Source: Dichotomocladium elegans (taxonomy: Eukaryota; Mucoromycota; Mucoromycetes; Mucorales; Lichtheimiaceae). From it: a stretch of DNA of 64,000 nucleotides. How positions within the stretch are numbered: position 1 is the stretch's first letter; the number at the start of each line of letters is the position of its first letter. The position numbers were made by a program, and so were the translations under genes. Under the pieces are notes generated by a model. That model ran no database searches, was not told the origin of the DNA, and was given only the letters and a program-made list of their open reading frames with translations. The stretch lies in NCBI GenBank assembly GCA_025716815.1, contig JAIXMN010000003.1:1302001-1366000 (forward strand), written 5' to 3'. Shown one piece after another: positions 37,161-50,189 of this stretch.

Positions 37161-39719
37161 CTAAGCAATGTAGAGTGATGGGTCATCACTCGTAAATATG
37201 GTACAGATCTTTTTGGACATGCGATTATTGATTGTTCGCCCCCGATTAGCAAGGACTCCACGGTCCACCTGCATATGTTGTATTATATTGTAAGAGTCTG
37301 ATCCATTCCTTGTCGCACAAACTGTTGCATCTTTTACCTCAATATCCGCCAGGAGTTCGCCTCGGGCTTGTTGGTCTGCTGCTTGATTGTAGGCTATGTG
37401 CAGTGATTGCACGTTAGGGTAGGTTGCTGTGATGGCGTTGGCAACGGGTGGAGTGCAAAGTTGAATCTCCTGGAGCATCTTATTCCAAGTTTCTTTTGCA
37501 TCCTTCCCACATCGAGAAGAAAGCTGCTTAAGGTGCCTTGATTTATCTCTTAAAGAATGAGAGAATCAATGATGAGACCTCTTTTGTGCATAATAGTTGT
37601 AAGTAGTGAGTCTCACTTGTAAATAGCGCTTGCAATATCAGCCGTTAGGGCCATGATCCAATCGACAGAATCGGCTTCATCTGTCGTGGGGACTAACATA
37701 ATATCTTTGACGAGCTGAAAGTAGGTCAATGATTCTTCTATTTGCATACGCGTAGGACCTGTCTCCGCCATGAGAGTCAGTGCATCGTGTTTCCGTTTTG
37801 GCCCACGCATGGAGTGTGTTGTTGTGCTCCCTTCGCCTGAAAGACTCTGGATCACGGATTGCTCAAAATTACGTTGCTGTAACAAGTTTTTCCGTTTATA
37901 ATATCCATCTAGCCCTTCTATCATCAGAAGCACCTGCCGGCCGTCGCATGCGCGCTTGATGCGGTCAATCCGGTCCTCACGGTCGGGTGATTGCACAAAT
38001 TCGCATATTTCCTCAATATCCATGAAGACCAAAACTTTTGACTCCTGGACAATGCGAACTTCATTATCCGGGTATGGGATAAAAGTGCCTTCCTTTTCAT
38101 TCCATGCTGCACGGGTCTTCCGGTGCCATGTAATCGTGCAGTACATGGTATTCACCTGCCGCAATTCGGCTTCCTTGGCAGCAATGGCCTGACGGAGTAA
38201 TTCGCCACGCGATGACGCGTAAAAATCTCTATCTACGTCAAGGATCATCTCGGAATAAAGTTCTTGTCGGTTATTACGCACTCGGTTCGCTTGTTCAAGC
38301 TGCCTTTGTTTTTCTTTCTCGGCCTAACCAAGTACTATGTGAATATGGATAACTCGAGCATAGCAAATGATTTACCTTGAGTTCCTCCTTACGGCGTTGC
38401 TTGACCTCTTTTTCTTGTTGCTATAATTCCGCCGTTTTTCTTTTCAACCACGCTAACGACACTTTAACAATATGTGAACATACCTTGCGTTCCTTTATTT
38501 CCCGCTGCTTTTCTACACGCTTTGCCTTTTGTCGTTCTAGATTGGATAATTCTTGGTCGTCCATATTGTTTTTCTCCTTGGAAAATAGTATCAACCAGCC
38601 ATCAATTTTATAGTTATCTGCTCTATTCCAATCTCTTGTGATCGCGTACTCGTTATACTTACTGCCAATGCTTTAGCGATGTTTGAGTCACTTTCATTGT
38701 CATTATCGCTATTGCTATACTCCCATTCTTTTAAAAAATCGAGCGCCGTAAACGAAGCTGCAGAATGGCACATAATGTGATCAAAGGAACTTTCTTGTAC
38801 GTTCCCGTGCATGGTTGTATTCATTTTTGGCGAAGCTGGGATCACTCCGCTAGTGATATTACACTTTTGCACATCGTCTTCGTCATCTATATCAATCGGA
38901 TTAAATATTGAAGTCCCCTGTGATGCAACAGTCGCCATGGGTGTATGTCGTGATGAATCCAGAGGTTGCAAAGCATCAGAGTTCGGCATGTCGAGTGATT
39001 TACCAGAGGAGACTGGTCTAGATACGGGTTTTGAATGTTGGATCGGTAGTGATGATATGTTCTCAACGTGGGAATATGTGGTGTCGATATGAGAATGAGG
39101 AGAATAAGGAGGTGGCGATGTTGATAGTTCTTTGGACAAGGAGGTAGAAGATAGAGCCGTTGACGGAGATCCATGACGACGATGCCTTTTACTAGGTAAT
39201 GAAGAATGAGGACCGGTCAATAACAACGGGATCGCATCATCGCCATCACGTAAAGGAATAGAATCTGTGTCTTTAGGCGTCGGGAAATCACGGTTTGGGG
39301 AATCCTGATCCTGTCTGCTTTCTGTTCAGCAACGATCTAAACCATTCTTCATACCTAGTAACTTACTGCTTTTGTGAAACAAATTCTTCTGCTATCGACC
39401 GCGATGGAAGATTGAACCGTTCATCTACTTCTTCTTCGTCCGAATCAAGAATCACATGCGCTTTGAGAGAAGGATCACGAACTGTGCCTTCAAGGAACTA
39501 TATATCGCCGTGGCCAAGATAATGACAGGTTGGGTTGATAAACGGAAATATGATTCATCGGCGCAGCGATCACGAACATACGGTTCCGTCAAAGACGCGA
39601 TTAATCGTCGCTTCCACGCTCCTGGTTTTCCTGAGATCAACACGGATGTCAGAAAGCCGTCGTCCGCATAGCTCATAGACTTTCTGTGCCATGTAATCAA
39701 TTTGGTCGTCGAGATCCAT
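37161..39719 (-). CDS. EME1: crossover junction endonuclease regulatory subunit EME1
   Basis: At least eight exons: 39719-39582, 39497-39367, 39314-38663, then about 38586-38485, 38418-38373, 38325-37618, and a last block to the stop at 37161. N-terminus MDLDDQIDYMAQKVYELCGR to SVEATINRVFDGTFLEG resembles a CUE-like fold. Then come acidic DSDEEEVDERF, a long Ser/Pro-rich disordered region, a coiled coil (EKQREIKERK, QQEKEVKQRRKEELK) and the ERCC4-type domain (VLVFMDIEEICEFV, QVLLMIEGLDGYYKRK). A helix-hairpin-helix-like end follows (PPVANAITATYPNVQSLHIA). Known: EME1 partners MUS81 to cut branched recombination intermediates; it lacks the catalytic GDX(n)ERKxxxD signature, and none is seen here. 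It shares a 575-bp divergent promoter with Blm10. Mms4 naming would be equivalent. Confidence 0.82.
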
Positions 39720-40294
39720 ATTGAAATTGAGATAGTTCAAAAAAAAAAATATGCACTCCTGCAGGAGCGGGTGATACAAAATTGTTACCAGTTCGAGATA
39801 AATCTCTGGAGGAAAGAGTAAGCAAAGTACAAGTCTTGCCAGTCCACAGTAGCACTATGGCACCCAGACAGGCACGTGCAGGTGGTAACCATAAGAGTCC
39901 TTCATCGCTGATCATTGAGGTATGAGCTGTCGTCGCATCCGCGGTCTTGTACTTCTCTAATATGCGTAGTCGTCTAGTAAACAATTGTACATAATTTTAT
40001 AGGAATATCCGCTAGGGAATGAGAAACAATTTTATAGTACACCTGGAAGAAGGCTATATTTCCCTATGATGGGTGACCACACAAGTAACGTTCTCAACAC
40101 GGAGTGACGCAATTCATGTTACAATATCACTGTCAGGTTACGGCATCCATTTTCCTTTTTTGAGGAATCCCAAAATTTGAAGAGCGCAATAAAAGGCCTC
40201 GTGGGCCGACCACCGAGTAATTTATAGTACCTTTCGGCTACGTTTCTTTTCCCTGTTTCTCTCCACTTTTTGCAGACACTTTTCCGCCCTATAA
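39720..40294. promoter_or_regulatory. bidirectional promoter between EME1 and Blm10
   Basis: 575 bp separate the two start codons, which face away from each other. A minus-strand frame (39984-39697) covers part of it but has no family character and overlaps the EME1 start; it is not called. Confidence 0.55.
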
Positions 40295-43200
40295 ATGATG
40301 GACGTAGGCACGCCTGCAATTCCTCAGTCTGTGATGGATGATGATCAACACACAATGGCATACTATCAAGCATTGCCTTATGCCCAGCGGTTAGACGGCG
40401 AGGCAAAAAATTTCCTCAACGACATTACGAATAACCTGATCGCTTGTGTGAAGGCTCGAGATTATTCTCGTGGCATCACCTTCTGGGTAAAGCAATTGGC
40501 AGTGTACGTTTCTCTCTGAATAATTATACTAGCTTGCGGCTATAAGTGTTGGCTGAGTCGATAAAATAAGGGTCAATTGATGAAGCAAGCTTACTTTCTG
40601 AATTCGTTTAGTTATCGTGAGCTAAAACACGACTTACCACGCGAAATCCGAGCAAAGCTCGCCAAACTGTTATATACGATCGTTACAATTCCAGGAATGG
40701 ATATAATAGTAGTCGAGATCTGTGCATCTCAGTGCGTTCGTTTGATAAAGTAAGTGAATCGTTGCCCAGCAAGTTTTGGTATTATCTATGCACGATTAGA
40801 CAAAGTGATAACGATTTTTGACTCATCATTAGGAAATACCACCGCCTAGGCCCAGAGGATTTGACTTTACAGTGGCGTCCTCTCTATGAAACGATTGACC
40901 GCTTCGTCTTTGGTCAATCTGAGTCAAAAACATATCACTCCGAGTATGCTTTTCTTTAACCCGCACTTATTCTGCCCTGGATGACCATATAAGATGATCT
41001 CATCCACCGATTTATCAGATCCTTGACTAACGCTATGAAAAATAGTAAACACATTACAGCCACAATCCGCTTAGCCGAATTCGCCCAACGTTTCTTTGCA
41101 CCTTCAGCAGCGCAGGAAATCCTGGGCACTTTCTTGCCAATGTTTTCGATTGACTCCATCAAGGATGCCTTCAAAGCCCAAGGATATCTCGTCCTCTTCT
41201 TACCTGTCAGTGTTCCTCGGCATTCTGTCACGAACGAAATATTAAGTGATAGCGATAATATGAATACTACTGCAATGCATCCGAAAGATTACTTGCCAAC
41301 ACTTTTCTCGCTCTGGTCCCTCATCACCTCTTCATCCACCTATGATGGTCAATTCATTGCACAGATTGGACATATAGCTGAGGCCAATATCAGTGACCCT
41401 TATACCGCTGACGTTGGCGTTTTCAAACACGAACAGATCAAAGCGGTGTTTTCCGCTGGCTTGCAGATGATGAATATCCCTGTGGGGAGCCGAGATGATA
41501 GTGGAACCGTGGGAGGAAGAAGAGGCGGATCTACCGGATATGGAAACAATAGCCGCAAATACGACATCAAAGCCGGTGACGCATTGCTTCTACGAAGTCG
41601 ATTTGTAAGCATACCTATTTTTATTTTGATCTTTATCAAGAATGAGAATTCCACGCTATTGTAGGTTTAGGGAACTTACGGATACAATGTTTTCTCTTTG
41701 CCCTTTTTCTCCATTTCCTAGGAGCGGTACAAGTCTCTAGCGAGATTTATCGTATATACAATTATCCCGGAAGACGGTGGATCCAATAGCTATGTGATGT
41801 CTCTACTCGAAGATTTGGTGCAAGCAACTGAGCTGTATTACCATCCTTCGAACTATGGTCTCTGGTCGTTTTATCTGACAATCTTTACGCACCACTTGTC
41901 GGAAGGATTTTTGAGACGCTGGAAAGAAGGTGAGAAAGATATACGCTTTTGATCTTTAAGGCCAATAACCCAGTGAATTTGTCGGGAACAGAAGAGGATC
42001 CGGACTGCAAGACACCGCCTGAACGTAGACTTACCCTTGAAATGCGGAAGCGATTTGTCTTAACGATCCGACCTCTCACCTACCTTAGCATCTTTGCCAA
42101 AGATTCTTTTATTGTTCGCACGACCCAAAAAACACTCAAGTATCTTTGCTGTAAGTCCATTTATCGAAACTCTAATATGACTTTTCCTTACTCTGGATGG
42201 ATGGGACGTGTTTAATAGGGCTTGAGCCGCAGTTGATTTTTCCTGGTATTTTAGAACGGATATATCCTTCTTTAGAAACTCTTACAGAGGTAAATATACT
42301 CTGTAACTGCGGTGCGACTTCTTAATCCATAACTATCCTAGACCCATCGAACCATGAGTGTATTGGGGTTCCTTGCCGAAACATCCATGCCTTTTCTGAC
42401 ATTTGATCATTATCCAGCTGGAGGAAAACACCTCGTGCCTCTCTTGGATCTTGCAACGCCAGGAATTGATATGAACGATCCTATCAAGTCAGTTATTGCT
42501 ATGCTCTTCATTAACTCGGCAGTTTCCATGGTACCGATTCGTGATCTTACTAAAGAACCGACTGGATACAACGACGGTGGGTATAATCATGGAATACAGT
42601 ATCAGGGCATGGAGTTGGATGGATCAGGTCATGGATACTATCTGTCTCGTGAGGAAGAGGAAAGGCTATGCAAAACGTCGACAGCACTATTTGAGGATTG
42701 GGTTGCAAAATTTTTGAGACGTATTTTTGCATTGGTAACAAAGGAGAAACTGGATTTGAGCGAAGATGCAGGTTTATTAATCATTCTCTGTCCTTAATAG
42801 CTGGAAAACCTTCCGCAACACCACCAAAAAAGACTGGATGGCGCCTACGAGACAGGTTTGACCAGCATGGCAATTGTATGTGATGGAATAGTCCCGGTAC
42901 TTCATAATAGTTACTCATCTCACCTCCCATAGCACACATGTGAAACCTTATTTTCGCAGTTATCGGATGAAATGTATGATATGGCACTGAGAATGATTGT
43001 CGACAACGTCAGCCAGCAAGTGCTCTCGAATGCAATTTATGCTGGAGGGTTTCTTTGCAGCACTATCGCCAAGGCTAATCCATCCAAAGCTGCCAAACTC
43101 CTCATTCCCTTGTGTATCCGCAATATTATGACCGAGATTGAACATGGAGCCTCATCCACGATAGCCAATGCTGCCGGCTCAACACCCATTCAATCAGACT

Positions 43201-46200
43201 CAACCCTGCATTGGTACCAAGGTATCCTTTTTTCAACCGTGTCCGTGATGGGACCGGAGCTCCTCAAGTATAAAAATGATATCATCGGTGTCCTCAAAGT
43301 AATGAACGAGAAATGCAAGAACCGCAAGGGGTTTATGTGGGCGGGCAAACTTTTGCGAAGTGCGCTGAAGACACTCTTGGCTACGTATCCTTATGATTTT
43401 CGGAGTCTAACGCCATCTAACTGGAAGGATCCTGGTAGGAACAGAAAGGCTATACAAAAAGTGAAAAAATGGACGAGTCTATGTTAATCTGAATGACAAT
43501 GGTATTTATCCTAGGTTACATGCAAAATTCCAATTTGGTTTGGGGCAAGCCAGGCGATCCAAAGAACCTGGAGATTGATTGGCATGTGCCGTCAACAGAG
43601 GAAATCGAGTTTGCCATGGAGCTATTGGAAACCTTTTTGGTTCCTTCAATGCAGAATATCCGGGAAATGATAAAGGGCGATCTGTGCCAGTTGGGCTTAA
43701 AAAACACACATGAGGTTACCAATAATTTTTGCCGACACTTTGCCATCATCCGCAACGCGCTCCTCGGCACCACCTGCATGATCCCCTGCACCGGTTTTGA
43801 GCCGATATCAGACGATGAAAAACTTACAAGGTTTATGTCAACGGCGGTTTCTGTAGTAAAGCAACAGCAGACCATACTCACATTATATTATTGTCATAGT
43901 TCTGCGCTTCCTTATAAGATTCAGTCAGCGCCTAAGTTTGAAGCAGGCTACGCTCTACACGACCCTTCTCACCCTGTTTACGCGCGTGCACGATTGCTAC
44001 GTCGAGAGATTGTCCAGCTTACGCATGAATCCATACAGTTCTTCCAAAGAGAGCGTGAAAATGATCTTGAGAGTCTCAAGATCCTCATCAAAATAGCCAA
44101 GACTCTTTTAGATGATATCGGCATTGACAAAAAGGACATTGACGCCCAGAGCGCGCGCTATACTATTATCAAGACGATATACAAAACACCCTTGAAACGC
44201 AAACACTATCCGCGCGGTGTACTGGGTTTGTCATCTTCGTGTTGCACATAGTGCTAGGAAACTCATGCCACGTTTGCGTTTAGTTTATAGAGAGTATTTG
44301 CTCCATCTTAGGCGCCTTCGAATCAACGCAAAACTTCAGATAACCAATTCGACCTTGAATCTCTCCCTCTTGCGCGATCTGCTGGACTTATCGCTGAGCT
44401 CATATGCAGAAATAAGGAAGTACGTGAGAGAAGATTATGGCATGAACAATTCGTGTATAAACTTGGTTAACGTATGTATACATCAAATAGACTGAGCCAA
44501 AGCACCCTTAACGCCGCTTTACGGAATTACATTGGCGGCAAAAGCCTAATTATACCGACTATATTGGATGCACTTGAACCTAAGCAAGGAGGTAATAATT
44601 ATTATGAGAATTTGTCACGACTTTGACTAATACTATCAATGCTCAAACCAGGAGAGAAGGCCGCATGTTCGAATCAGATGAAGGGCGCGTTGTACCTTCT
44701 GCAGCACAAGTCTATTTTGAACACATGCATTCATAAACCCGAGCTCACCCCTCGATTCGTCTTGTCAATCTGTAAAGCCCACCATGAAGATAAGGTATTC
44801 TACTGAGAGAAACCATTTTCATCGCTGTAACTGAAAGTAGATTACCTCTCAATGAACATACTAATAGCCTTCTATTCAAGAACTGATTCGCAAGGTATTT
44901 CTGAACTTTATCCATTCAGCAGCAACAGCGAGTGCCTTTTCCCGTGCATTAGTACCCAAAGAAACGAAGGATTACATCGATCTGCTTGGGAAGTCTGATG
45001 AAATCCAAAATATAAGCCAAATGTATCAAGGGCATGTCGACAGCTGGAATCAAAAGCGCTGGACGGCCTATGACAAGATTATGGATGCCTTGTTAAATCT
45101 TGTAGAAGACCCGAAATTACACTGGCGCTTCTCTACAATGGCGGCGAACGTTATCCAGGTATTTCTTCGACCCGAACGACCGCCAAGTAATCGTTTGGCG
45201 ATATTTGCAACCAAATCTACTCTTTCTGAGTTGTCACCTATGCGCCGCATTGGAGTGGCAATAACTACGCAACTACTTCAGTATATTGAGGACCGCACAC
45301 TTGCCGCTGGCGATGACACCAAACTTATACTTCGAAATGGTGACGATCCTTTGGAATGCGAGGTTCAAAATCGGTCATTATGCGCAGAGAAATACTTAAT
45401 GACAATGGATACGAAACTAACTGAAGAAAGCCTGAATGATTGGTAAGTAATCTATCAAGCTCCTTCATCCCGTGTGCTATGGAAGCTTAATCATTCTTTC
45501 CTGCATATAGCCCATTTATTGACGAGAGCTCGACGGGTTGGTATGTATGGGCCGACAAGATTCATGGCCGAGTGGTGCGGTCCAGCGAGGTCAATGATCG
45601 GGATATTGACCCCGCAAGCCGTGCGGGCTACGATGAACTTGCAAAGAGCTTTACAACTGCTTCCTACTGGACAAGACTGCTTGCCTACATGTCTCAAGAG
45701 CTCTCACAGGCCGAAGCGGATGTATTTAACCGCGTGAATGTGGACATGTACGAGAATATCTTTATCATCTTTGAAGACAAACCTATATGTGCCCTCATGG
45801 ATGACCTTGTACGGCTATGCCAGGCTACAGATCAGAGGAGTCATCAACGAGCTGCTGCCGAACTGATTGCTGGACTCATACGCGGAACTATCAACTGGCC
45901 GCTAAACAAAACACTAAAGCTCTGGGAATGGCTTTCACCGCTTCTGCAGTCGACCTTTTCAGCAATTACTCCCGACTCGCTCACTTACTGGGAGGCGGCT
46001 GTGAAGCATTGTGCTGTAAGTTGGATTAGGTGACCTCTTTTCTAGAAAATGATATGAATAACACACTTTCCTATATTGTACCAATGTAGTGTAATTGGGA
46101 TCCGCGGCGCCTGCAACCACTGACATCCATTATTTTTGGAGCAACATTTGATCCGAATTCTGACGCAGCGTTTGCAGAGGGAAGGAAATTGCTTTTGACG

Positions 46201-47511
46201 CGTGCTTTAATTGGAGAATTAGGATGGCGCAGCGTCTCAGCTGCGACGGAGACTTTGTTAGACACCTACTTAGCCCATATCGCTCATCCATACAAGCAAG
46301 TACGCGAGGCCCTGGGCAGCAACATTAATGAAATCCTCCAGTTTCAATGGGCTCCATCGATGGCCAACGTCAAGAAAGCATTGGAATTTAACCAACAGAA
46401 CAAGCATGGTGGGGTTGGAAACGTCCCGAATACACTCTCTGAGAAAAATCAGACGCGATTGGATACAGTGTTGGAGAAACTAGATAACTTGCAAATTCAC
46501 GACGTTGACGCGTATAGAAAAGCGTCGAAGACAGGTATGCTAATCCTTCAAGAAGCCTTCCAAACATCAATCGTCGTTATCTTTAGTGCTTTGCTGGCTT
46601 CATGATGCGCTGGGCCAGTACCGTGTCGGATGCGTGTCTTCATATATTATCCCTCTATGGAAACGTGTTGTCTTCATGCAGGAGGTCCATGAGGACCCAG
46701 ATCTTCAAGAGATGGCTTCATCCATTTTGACCTCGGTTATGCAGTTCCCATACCCACCAACGATAGCCGAAAAGCTAATGGACGAAGTTATTCATGTCCT
46801 GGAGCGCTCTGAAAGTTGGCGTATCCGCTCACGCATGCTTTCGATGCTTCAAGTATTTTTCTTTAGAAATCTATTCAACATGAAAAGCGAGCAGATCGTT
46901 CATGTGATGAGTACTGTGAGCAGTCTGCTCTTAGATACCCAGATTGAGGTACAGCACCGGCACGTCGATGAAGGGTTATGTTGATGTGTTACTAAATACC
47001 TCCCATATCAAAGGTTCGGCAAATGGCTGCTACTACATTAGGAGGACTCGTGCGTTGTTCTCAGCGTGAGGCAATTGCCCGCGTGCGGGCCGAATACTCT
47101 GAACTTCTTAAGACCAAGATATCTAAGCGACGTCGTGACCCGAAGACGGGGAAGGTTGTCGAAATACCGGGTTTTGATGAGGCGGTGCTCAAGAAACATG
47201 CCGGTGTGCTGGGACTGTCCTGTCTTGTAAGTGCATTTCCTTACGAGGTACCTGACTGGATGCCAGAGATACTCTGCCAACTGGCCGGTTGCATGTCTGA
47301 TCCAGCCGAGATTCAAGTAAGTCGAGAGAGAATAGCATAAATCGCAGTTCATCCCGTTAACTACCATATATCGTAGTCTACGGTACGCAAAACCTTCTCG
47401 GATTTTAGAAGAACACACTCGGACACCTGGCACGAAGATATTATCCATTTTACGGATGATCAGCTCTCGATTCTTAATGATATGTTGATCTCCCCATCTT
47501 ACTATGCATAG
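40295..47511 (+). CDS. BLM10: proteasome activator Blm10/PA200
   Basis: A large gene of well over a dozen exons. Landmarks in order: [20 protein letters not shown] start at 40295; [20 protein letters not shown]; the long helical solenoid (for example [30 protein letters not shown]); [20 protein letters not shown] near 43540; HEAT-like repeats throughout; [20 protein letters not shown] near 47030; and the C-terminus [18 protein letters not shown]. Known: the LVWGKP segment and the terminal YYA (HbYX-like) tail are hallmarks of Blm10/PA200/PSME4. The tail inserts into alpha-subunit pockets of the 20S proteasome to open the gate for peptide and acetyl-histone degradation. No internal frameshift was noticed in the exons checked. 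It is convergent with ERG4, with the 9-kb mobile structure between them. Confidence 0.92.
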
Positions 47512-47692
47512 GAAAGTGAGCTGGAATTTCCCAGAATCAAAACATTGCGTTATATACACCGTTTTCCAAAATTGAAGCTGCGTCCTAGCAATTCTGAAGT
47601 TGTCTTTACACGTGATGACAAAAGCAAATGTCGCACAAAAAAAGCTTGGCTAAAAATATTAGTTTGCGTTTTCCCCCATTTTACATTCTGAA

Positions 47693-47917
47693 ATGAGCAA
47701 TCTATCTAATTTTTTTTACGATGGGCAAGGCCATGTTGTTGATGAGCGTAGCTGTCTTGAATTAATGGGCTATGCCGTTGATGAGGAAATGCACTCTCTT
47801 CAATCCGTTTGTTTTCACGCAGAATATCTGCGCAGTCTATCTTGCAAGGGTGACCCTGACCTTATTGCTACGCATATCCCCAAGCGAAACGATTCAGATG
47901 AAAGTTGCAAACATTAA
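47693..47917 (+). CDS. small hypothetical ORF in left arm (74 aa)
   Basis: Starts MSNLSNFFYDGQGHVVDERS and ends NDSDESCKH. It points inward, opposite to the Fanzor relic of the same arm. No recognised domain. Its mirror copy is at 56177-56401. It could be a fragment of a larger element-encoded protein. Confidence 0.35.
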   Translation: MSNLSNFFYDGQGHVVDERSCLELMGYAVDEEMHSLQSVCFHAEYLRSLSCKGDPDLIATHIPKRNDSDESCKH

Positions 47918-48352
47918 GCGCGGCTACACAATGTACACCAACTAAGATAAGGTCTATGTTCGCGCAGCACAGCAATGGGCATTACAGTATGGAATGGACG
48001 TTGACAGCAAATTTAAGAAATGACCCTCCAGTGAAGAGTATAAGACTCTGTTGATTATATTTATATATGATATCACTGCGGCCGTTGCGTACTCCATGAC
48101 ATAGGTGCTGCCTGTCGGCGCCTTCTGGAGACAACGGCCCTCCGGTTCCGCATCCGACGTACTAAATCGTTGTCTTCGGTGCGCAGTATGCAATTTTCGC
48201 TGTGACATCTACAGTACAGAGGTGAATGAATTCCTTAGGCTTTCGAATACATAAAAAACGCAAGAATGAATTTCATACCTCAAAAGAACGTGGCAAAGGA
48301 CAGGAGAGCCGCGGTTGCTGCTGCTGTTGACGCCGCTGGTATCACCGAGGAT

Positions 48353-48989
48353 TTAACACCATCCTGAATTTGCAAGGTTCTCATTGCTGCAGGATGGACA
48401 GCACTTGCTGGTTTTAAACTCGTCTATTAGGTACGCCTCGAATCCATGCTTCCGCAGGAGTTCCCTAAAGTTCTTGCCCACGTATGGGCTCATGGAATTG
48501 AGCCATAGGAGCTGACCAATTCCCGGAAATGAAGACTGCAGTACTGCCAAACTTCTCTTTCAAGTCTTGGACAAGCAAAATATCAGCGAGCTGTTTGTTG
48601 AGGTAAGTTGAACAGACGGAGTTTTCGGAAAAGAAAGGCTCGGGGCACGTGGTCGGTCATGGTATGACTACAAAACCGCTGGAGAATGTGAGACAACTTG
48701 GACCTTACACGGAAGAACGCGGCGGAAGTCATCCAAAACCAATGTGCGGCTTCGCTCCTCAGACAGGCGGTGCTCCTCAAATGCACGTAGTGCATAAGGT
48801 CTCGTCGGCTTCCGCTGATGAACCTCCATAATCCGCAAGGCCAATGCTTTATTTTAGTACACTCTTTGCTTTTTGGCGAGTTTGGCAGTGTTCTGAATGC
48901 TTTATCCAATTCCTTTTCTGCATCGAATATTTTCCGGCGCGGAACTGGGAAGGCTGTGTAAGAAGGAGTTTTCAAGCATCTGCGTCAGT
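48353..48989 (-). pseudogene. Fanzor (TnpB-like RuvC nuclease) relic, left arm
   Basis: Mirror of the right-arm relic, read outward toward the left terminus. In shifting frames it shows FRKLRLF, then DLKEKFGSTAVFISGNWSAP, HEPIRG, then GKNFRELLRKHGFEAYLIDE and FKTSKCCPSC before a stop. Known: this order (FRKLRL, V-I-x-G-(D/N)-W-S, EPxRGKG, GFEVYLIDEFxTS, CPxC) marks the RuvC-like C-terminal half of eukaryotic Fanzor proteins, RNA-guided nuclease homologues of TnpB. The N-terminal half is missing. At least two frame changes and internal stops make it non-functional. Confidence 0.68.
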
Positions 48990-49399
48990 TAAAAGCATCA
49001 GTAAATGAGTTTAGTTTAGGAACCCACCCCGCGCACAACCTGGCGCATACATAGCCCTCTGCATTGAAGTGGTACACTCAGCTGCACACAGTTTCCTTTC
49101 TATTCCTTTCCCCACATTTCACTAAGTTTCCATGTCACTCACAAATATTATAAACACGTAGAAGTCATGATGCGGACCTTACAGAGTTCACCACCGGAAT
49201 GATTTGCAAGCTAAGAAATTCTGGATGAATTATGCGTAGATTAATGGCAACCTTGGAATCGCAAAGACAACAGTGGGGTGATGTTTGGCGAATTTCTTTG
49301 CGACGAAGGGTTTACTACTATAAAACCTCATTCTGAGCGCCAGCATTCAAACTTTTGGTTAAATTCTGGAAATTGTAACCAATACATATGTAGAACCTT

Positions 49400-50090
49400 T
49401 CAGCGAGATGGCCTAAATGCCTTAAAGTCCCAAGGCTCTTTTCACGCAGCCCCATAGTAAAGCCTTTTCTGTCTGTTCGACATCAATTGAACAGGATGAA
49501 ATGGGTTAATAAGAAACTCATTTGGTCACAAGTAAATTGGAGAAGGTCATTTGGTCTGATGAGCCTCACTTCCGAAAGCATAATGACAGCGGCGCGAGGG
49601 TTAGAGAAAAAAGGTAAGTAGCTCTTGACGAAGTAGGTTCTGCCTACATGCCAATATGGCAGGGGATCACCAATGGTTTGTGCTGCTTTTGGGCAGGAGA
49701 GTTAGGTGCTTCGGTTATATTGCAGGGCAATGTAAATCAAGTCAAATACATCAAGTGCCTCAGTGCGCACTTTCCATCATCATTTGAGAAATTGGAAGAA
49801 GATCAGAGACATGGTTTCATATTCAAGAAGATGGAGCTAGTTATCACACTGGTTCATATGCGAAATAGTGGATGGCCAAGGCTAAGATCAACGGCTTTGA
49901 GAGATGGCCAGCCCAAAGCATTGATTTCAACCTAATTGAATATCCTTAGCAAGATCTGGGAAGTAGTATTAAGAAGAGGAAATTAAGCATCACCACATTG
50001 ATCAGTTAGAGGCGGCCCTGCATGAAGAATTGGCAAATATCAGTAAAGCGGAAAAAAATCTCACATATTTTATGCCTGCTCCTACGAGGT
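49400..50090 (+). pseudogene. Tc1/mariner transposase relic
   Basis: Fragments in order across frames: HQLNRMKWVNKKLIWSQVNW, WSDEPHFRKHNDSGARV, ILQGNVNQVKYIKCLSAHFP, QEDGASYHTGSYAK, RWPAQSIDFNLIEYP. Known: these match the DDE transposase of Tc1/mariner (WSDES, G-x-VN-x-x-xY, QEDGAxxHT, WPAQSPDLNPIEHLW). Stops and frameshifts (for example the TAG after SYAK and after EYP) make it dead. It lies just inside the left arm; its own terminal repeats were not identified. Confidence 0.7.
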
Positions 50091-50189
50091 GGTTTTTATA
50101 GGACGTTTTTCATAGAGAAAACTATAACCTTGAAGCGCAGTTAAGAGACCCTTTTGGCCTAGTGCAATATCGATGAACATTAAAATCAA

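Larger units (their letters stand above)
47554..49004. repeat. left inverted arm, 1451 bp
   Basis: Pairs with 55090-56540: any position x here equals 104094 minus x there. The outer end is 42 bp after the Blm10 stop codon. The inner end is at AGCATCAGTAA, after which the two sides differ. Confidence 0.92.

Noticed and set aside
48649..48831. Plus-strand frames antisense to the Fanzor relic (and the mirror pair)
   Set aside because: They are antisense shadows; the Fanzor motifs fix the coding strand.
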